Source: Alterirhizorhabdus solaris (GTDB lineage: Bacteria > Pseudomonadota > Alphaproteobacteria > Sphingomonadales > Sphingomonadaceae). Taken from it: a stretch of 53,545 nt of DNA. How positions within the stretch are numbered: the stretch's first letter is position 1; every line of letters starts with the position of its first letter. The DNA lies in the NCBI RefSeq assembly GCF_007785815.1, contig NZ_VNIM01000019.1:1-53545 (forward strand), given 5' to 3'. A model generated the notes under the pieces. That model was not told the origin of the DNA and did no database searches. It was given only the letters and a program-made list of their open reading frames with translations. Position numbers and translations under genes: made by a program. This document shows positions 50,137 through 53,545 of the stretch, piece after piece.

Positions 50137-50352
50137 GTGAACGACACGCTTCAGACCGCCCTGACTATCCTGATCTATGCCGTCCTTTTGCTCGGCCTGA
50201 TTGGGCTCGTGGCCGGCACAGTTTTATGGGTACGCTTCGGCCGTGAGCTCGGCCGTGAGCGCGCGCAGCACGTCGAGGAGTTTCGAGCTCGCCGCGACGC
50301 TGTCGAGGAACCTTCCAAGCGACATCGTGGCGCAGGGAGGTTCAAGCTGTGA
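50137..50352 (+). CDS. Small membrane protein
   Basis: 71 aa from a GTG, with one strong transmembrane helix (ALTILIYAVLLLGLIGLVAGTVLW) and a basic, Arg-rich cytoplasmic tail. GGAG precedes the start; GTGA overlaps the next gene. Confidence 0.65.
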   Translation: MNDTLQTALTILIYAVLLLGLIGLVAGTVLWVRFGRELGRERAQHVEEFRARRDAVEEPSKRHRGAGRFKL

Positions 50353-51386
50353 CGCCGACCGACCCGAGCACCGCGCTCGCCATCTTCGCCGAGCAGACCG
50401 ACCTCGTCGAGCGTCTATGCGATGCCGTCGACCGTGAAGCCGAAGACATCGGCGGCGAATCCTCGATGACAGTGCTTCGCCTGCTCGGCCCGCACCATGC
50501 AAGGGCCAAGGCATCGCTTGCCGACATTCACGCCAAACCGACGGCTGAACCGTTTCAGCAGCGGGTACAGCCGTGGCTGATGGCATGCTTCGGGGAGATG
50601 ATCGCCGGCGATCGCGAGGAGCGGAACCACCGCTTCCTCGAAGAGGCGCTCGAACTCGTCCAGGCGTGCGGCTGCACCGCCAGCGAGGCGCACCAGCTGG
50701 TCGACTATGTCTTCGGACGGCCGATCGGCCAGCCCGGGCAGGAGGTTGGCGGCGTGATGGTGACGCTCGCGGCGCTGTGTCTCGCGCACAATCTGGACAT
50801 GCACGGCGAGGCCGAGACGGAACTCGCGCGTATCTGGACCAAGGTCGCGCAGATCCGCGCGAAGCAAGCGGCCAAGCCGAAGTATTCGCCGCTGCCCGAG
50901 GCAACCCTGCCCGCGCCGTCCGCATCGATCAGCGAAGCCGCGACCGTTCTCGTCCAGCCTGCGGGTGTGGCGGCGAGCGATCTAGACGCGGGTAAGATCG
51001 GGCCGGGTCACGTCTGCAAGCACAACGTCCGGTGGCCGCATCCCTGCGACGATTGCGATGCTGCCGCCCCGCCCGCACCATCGCCCACCCTCGACGAAGC
51101 CGCGATCGTGGAGCGGTGTGCGATGATCGCCTATCGCTGGTGGGACGGCGAGCCGGAGGATGCCGAAGACTTGCGCGCCGCGATCCGCCGCGAGGGCGTG
51201 ACGGCGGTTGGGGAGGACGCCGAGGAGCAGAGGGAGACGGCTGACGACAAGCTCGCGATGGTGCGGGCCTGCTTAGGCGGCATCCTTAGCGCACCGCAGA
51301 ATGCGACGGCGTATGCCAAGGCCGCGATCGACCTGATCGACCTCACGCCCGAGGAGCGCGCTGTTATGCGCGGGGACGCGGCATGA
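50349..51386 (+). CDS. MazG-like nucleotide pyrophosphohydrolase-domain protein
   Basis: 345 aa. Residues 85-175 (EERNHRFLEEALELVQACGCTASEAHQLVDYVFGRPIGQPGQEVGGVMVTLAALCLAHNLDM) have the ExxxL/ExxE-type helices of MazG-like domains, which hydrolyse nucleotides or ppGpp-related compounds. The C-terminal part is a Pro/Ala linker plus a Cys/His group (HVCKHNVRWPHPCDDC) and an acidic helix. A GTG start at 50349 overlaps the upstream stop. Confidence 0.62.
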   Translation: MTPTDPSTALAIFAEQTDLVERLCDAVDREAEDIGGESSMTVLRLLGPHHARAKASLADIHAKPTAEPFQQRVQPWLMACFGEMIAGDREERNHRFLEEALELVQACGCTASEAHQLVDYVFGRPIGQPGQEVGGVMVTLAALCLAHNLDMHGEAETELARIWTKVAQIRAKQAAKPKYSPLPEATLPAPSASISEAATVLVQPAGVAASDLDAGKIGPGHVCKHNVRWPHPCDDCDAAAPPAPSPTLDEAAIVERCAMIAYRWWDGEPEDAEDLRAAIRREGVTAVGEDAEEQRETADDKLAMVRACLGGILSAPQNATAYAKAAIDLIDLTPEERAVMRGDAA

Positions 51387-51634
51387 CCATCATCCGCGTA
51401 GGCAACAGCGAGGAACCGTCCGCCGCCCGCACCTACCACCAGCTGCGCGAGCGCCGCCTGTGCGAATTGCTCGGCTACTGGGTTTCGGAGCTGGAGCCGG
51501 AGATCTTCGAGCGGGTCGATGTGTCGCCGCAGATCCTTGCTCAGCTGGGCGTCGGCGCACCGGGCGCGGCCGGGCCGATGTTCGTCGCCTCGGTGACGGT
51601 CGACGACATGATCGCAGCGGGCGCGATCGGATGA
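51383..51634 (+). CDS. Small hypothetical protein
   Basis: 83 aa (MTIIRVGNSEEPSAARTYHQLRERRLCELLGYWVSELEPEIFERVDVS); acidic, helix-rich. ATGA overlaps at both ends. Unknown. Confidence 0.6.
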   Translation: MTIIRVGNSEEPSAARTYHQLRERRLCELLGYWVSELEPEIFERVDVSPQILAQLGVGAPGAAGPMFVASVTVDDMIAAGAIG

Positions 51635-51831
51635 GCAGTGTTGGCCACGAGATCCCAAAGGAAATGGCACGCGTCCGCGAGCTTATCCCTCTCTACGAGT
51701 CTGTGCCTATGGGCTTCATCGCCGCCGCCATGATGCGCGCAGCGCTGGACGAAGCGGCCGTCGCGCTCGCGAGCGGCGACATCATCGGGATCATCCGGAG
51801 CTACGAAACCCTGAAAGGATTTAAAGAGTGA
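51631..51831 (+). CDS. Small hypothetical protein
   Basis: 66 aa (MSSVGHEIPKEMARVRELIPLYESVPMGFIAAAMMRAALDEAAVAL). Helical. It is read from the ATG at 51631, coupled to both neighbours. Confidence 0.55.
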   Translation: MSSVGHEIPKEMARVRELIPLYESVPMGFIAAAMMRAALDEAAVALASGDIIGIIRSYETLKGFKE

Positions 51832-52058
51832 ATGCCCCCGTGAAGATCGGCGCGATCGATCGCGCCGCCGACAACATCATCCGGCTCCCGGAGGTCAAAC
51901 GGCGCACGGGGCTCAGTCGGACGACGATCTATGCCAAGATCGCCGACGGCAGCTTCCCCCCGCAGTTCAAGATCAGCGCCAACTGCGCGGGCTGGTATGA
52001 ATCGGAGGTCAGCGCCTGGGTGGCCGATCCGATGGCATGGGAGCGCCGCGCCGCGTGA
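51828..52058 (+). CDS. AlpA-like DNA-binding protein, probable excisionase
   Basis: 76 aa with the AlpA winged-helix signature (IIRLPEVKRRTGLSRTTIYAKIADGSFPPQFKISANCAGWYESEVSAWVAD). AlpA proteins in P4-type elements control or assist excision by the adjacent integrase. GTG start with AAGGA upstream. It ends 25 bp from the integrase stop. Confidence 0.87.
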   Translation: MNAPVKIGAIDRAADNIIRLPEVKRRTGLSRTTIYAKIADGSFPPQFKISANCAGWYESEVSAWVADPMAWERRAA

Positions 52059-52071
52059 GGTCGAGACGAGC

Positions 52072-52087
52072 GTAGGCGGCAGCCTAC
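52072..52087. terminator. Hairpin between AlpA and integrase genes
   Basis: GTAGGC-GGCA-GCCTAC, a perfect 6-bp stem overlapping the integrase stop; possible bidirectional terminator without T-run. Confidence 0.35.
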
Positions 52088-53376
52088 CTCTCCTGCCCCT
52101 TAAGGATATCGTTCGCCGGCGGCAGCGCGTCGAACAGCGCATCGGCCCATTCCTGCGCCAGCTCGCGCCGCCGCGTCAGGTGCGAGGACCGGTTATAAGC
52201 AGCCTCAGCCGATGACAGACCCTGCGGCACGTGAGCGAGCATCAGGTCGATCACGGCGCGGTCGCCATCCTTGCCGTGATCGCGCGACCGCTCGTTCATG
52301 ATCGTCGAGAAGCTGGCCCGCCAGCCGTGCGGCACATGCCGCCCCCGATACCCGGTACGATTGTAGAGATAGCCGATCGCGTTTTCGCTCATCGGCAGCC
52401 GCGTCGTCCGCGCGTTCGGAAAGAGAAAGGCGATTCGCCCGGTCAGCCGGCGCAGCGCGCGCAGCACGTCTACGGCCTGCCAAGGCAGCGGCACGATGTG
52501 CTCGAAAGCCTCCTCGCCCTTGCGGGCCAGATCCAGTTTCATCCGCGACGCTGGTACTCGCCACAACGCCCCCGGCGAGGGGGCATCGCGATCCGCCCAG
52601 TCGATCCCCTCGAACTCTGACCACACGGCCGCGCGAACGATCCCGGGCCGGACGGCAGTCAGCGCCAGCAGGCGGGAGGCGAGCTTTGTCGTCGGGTCCG
52701 CGGTCGACGCCTCGGTGTCGATCAGCAGCTGGCGCGCCTTACCGAGATCCACGATCGCCGGCTGCTTCCCCTTCTTCGCCAACGGCTTCAGCGCCTTCGC
52801 GAGGCTGGCCGCCGGGTCGCTGGGCACCAGCCCCTCGGACATGGCGTAAACGAACACAGCGGACACGTGCTGACGCACGCGCTTGGCCGTCTCGATCGAA
52901 CCGCGCTTCTCGATCTTGCGGAGCATGTCGAGCACCATCGGGCCGGTGACGTCTGCGATCGGAAGCGCACCGATCTCCGGGAAGACGTCGCGATCGAGCG
53001 CGCGCAGAACGAGATCCTGATAGTCCGGCGACCAGCGCGGACGCTGCGATTCGTGCCAGTCGCGCGCCTTGCGGTCGAACGTCAGCTCGGCACTGGCGAT
53101 GCTGGCCGCCCTGACCTTCTTGCGCTCGACGTCAGGATCCTTGTGCTCCCGCAGCTGCCGTCGTGCCGTGTCGCGCAGCTCGCGCGCCTCGGCGAGCGAC
53201 ACCTCGGGGTATGGGCCGAACGTGAGGCGCTTTTCCTTGCCGGCGAATCGGTACTTCATCCGCCACGATTTGAACCCCTTGGTGGTGACGTAGAGGTACA
53301 GGCCGCCGCTATCGCCGAGCTTGTAGCCCTTCTCGGCCGCCTTCGCCTTGCGTGCATGAGCGTCGGTTAAAGCCAC
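52084..53376 (-). CDS. Tyrosine-recombinase integrase, P4/DUF4102 type
   Basis: 430 aa. The N-terminus (LTDAHARKAKAAEKGYKLGDSGGLYLYVTTKGFKSWRMKYR) is the DUF4102 arm-binding domain, then a core-binding domain (about 95-185) and the catalytic domain with Arg243 (AVRPG), His350-x-x-Arg353 (HGWR), His382 and Tyr394 (AAYNRSSH). It integrates the prophage at a tRNA 3' end. The start lies 153 bp from the right att repeat, overlapping arm-type octamers. Confidence 0.95.
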   Translation of the reverse strand: MALTDAHARKAKAAEKGYKLGDSGGLYLYVTTKGFKSWRMKYRFAGKEKRLTFGPYPEVSLAEARELRDTARRQLREHKDPDVERKKVRAASIASAELTFDRKARDWHESQRPRWSPDYQDLVLRALDRDVFPEIGALPIADVTGPMVLDMLRKIEKRGSIETAKRVRQHVSAVFVYAMSEGLVPSDPAASLAKALKPLAKKGKQPAIVDLGKARQLLIDTEASTADPTTKLASRLLALTAVRPGIVRAAVWSEFEGIDWADRDAPSPGALWRVPASRMKLDLARKGEEAFEHIVPLPWQAVDVLRALRRLTGRIAFLFPNARTTRLPMSENAIGYLYNRTGYRGRHVPHGWRASFSTIMNERSRDHGKDGDRAVIDLMLAHVPQGLSSAEAAYNRSSHLTRRRELAQEWADALFDALPPANDILKGQER

Positions 53377-53378
53377 GA

Positions 53379-53419
53379 TGCCCCCACCTTTCTGGTTCGC
53401 TGCCCCCGGAGTGCCCCTA
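53379..53419. repeat. Candidate integrase arm-type sites, right end
   Basis: TGCCCCCA at 53379-53386, TGCCCCCG at 53401-53408 and TGCCCCTA at 53412-53419, between int and the att repeat; the same octamer family occurs at 9330 and 9349. Confidence 0.5.
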
Positions 53420-53528
53420 AGGGCTGCGTATCGCGCCGGACGCGGCCGGACGCGCCGCCCGGCTTTCTCGGTTGAATTGTCAGTGTTCTAGCCGGGTTCC
53501 GAATGCGATGGAACACCGCCGGCTGCAT

Positions 53529-53545
53529 GCATGGTGGGCCCGGCA
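53529..53545. repeat. Right attachment site (attR core), tRNA 3' end
   Basis: GCATGGTGGGCCCGGCA, identical to 9238-9254. On the minus strand it is the 3' end of a tRNA (...CGGGCCC-A-CCA); the tRNA body should continue beyond the window. The repeat may extend past the edge. Confidence 0.82.

Larger units (their letters stand above)
9238..53545. mobile_element. Siphovirus-like prophage, apparently complete
   Basis: The ends are a 17-bp direct repeat (9238-9254 and 53529-53545). Inside are integrase, excisionase-like AlpA, Cro and repressor, replication, terminase (gpA type), portal (gpB type), gpW, protease-capsid, tail tube, tail chaperone with frameshift, tape measure, tail tip, fibres and endolysin. 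No disrupted structural gene was seen. The length (about 44.3 kb) fits a lambda-like packaged genome. The right repeat touches the window edge, so the true right end may extend a few bases further. Confidence 0.93.

Noticed and set aside
9238-53545. CRISPR array or IS element
   Set aside because: No regular repeat-spacer pattern and no transposase ORF seen on either strand.

Overview
The window is GC-rich chromosomal DNA from an alphaproteobacterium, most likely a sphingomonad. This is judged from the aroA-cmk-rpsA-ihfB order, a DUF1465 (RcdA-like) gene, short YdcH proteins, and phage genes of alphaproteobacterial type such as GapR. It has two parts: about 9.2 kb of host core genes, and an apparently complete siphovirus-like prophage that fills the rest.

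Host part (1-9238): aroA (5' end cut by the window), cmk, rpsA with a strong terminator, ihfB, a tRNA-Leu(UAA) gene interrupted in the anticodon by a 236-nt group I intron, a DUF1465 protein, an Hsp20 chaperone with a possible heat-shock promoter, two divergent YdcH/DUF465 mini-proteins, wecB (UDP-GlcNAc 2-epimerase), a His-rich cation-efflux protein, and ynfA.

Prophage (9238-53545, about 44.3 kb): it is bounded by a 17-bp direct repeat that, on the minus strand, reads as the 3' end of a tRNA including CCA. A tyrosine integrase with arm-type repeats lies beside the right repeat and an AlpA-like excisionase precedes it. From right to left: int; a rightward operon of tiny overlapping genes (47775-52058) ending in the AlpA gene; a LexA-like repressor and a Cro-like gene with a set of TGCGA-N3-TCGCA operators; and a very long leftward transcription unit. 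That unit runs through accessory and replication genes (ParB-like, GapR, winged-helix proteins, an O-like initiator), TerS, TerL, gpW, portal, a protease-capsid fusion, connector genes, tail tube, a frameshifted tail chaperone, tape measure, tail tip and fibres, and the lysis genes. The left end holds accessory genes: an OpgC-type acyltransferase with lower GC, a Dam-type adenine methylase, a HIRAN protein with a zinc-ribbon partner, and a noncoding stretch with four stacked hairpins.

The most notable points are the tRNA-Leu group I intron, a lambda-type slippery heptamer (G GGA AAC) joining the two tail-chaperone frames, the five-site operator set that links cro/cI with a second divergent promoter, an internal Shine-Dalgarno and ATG inside the protease-capsid fusion, a Flp-type pilin gene next to the terminase, and the unexplained structured noncoding region at the left end.
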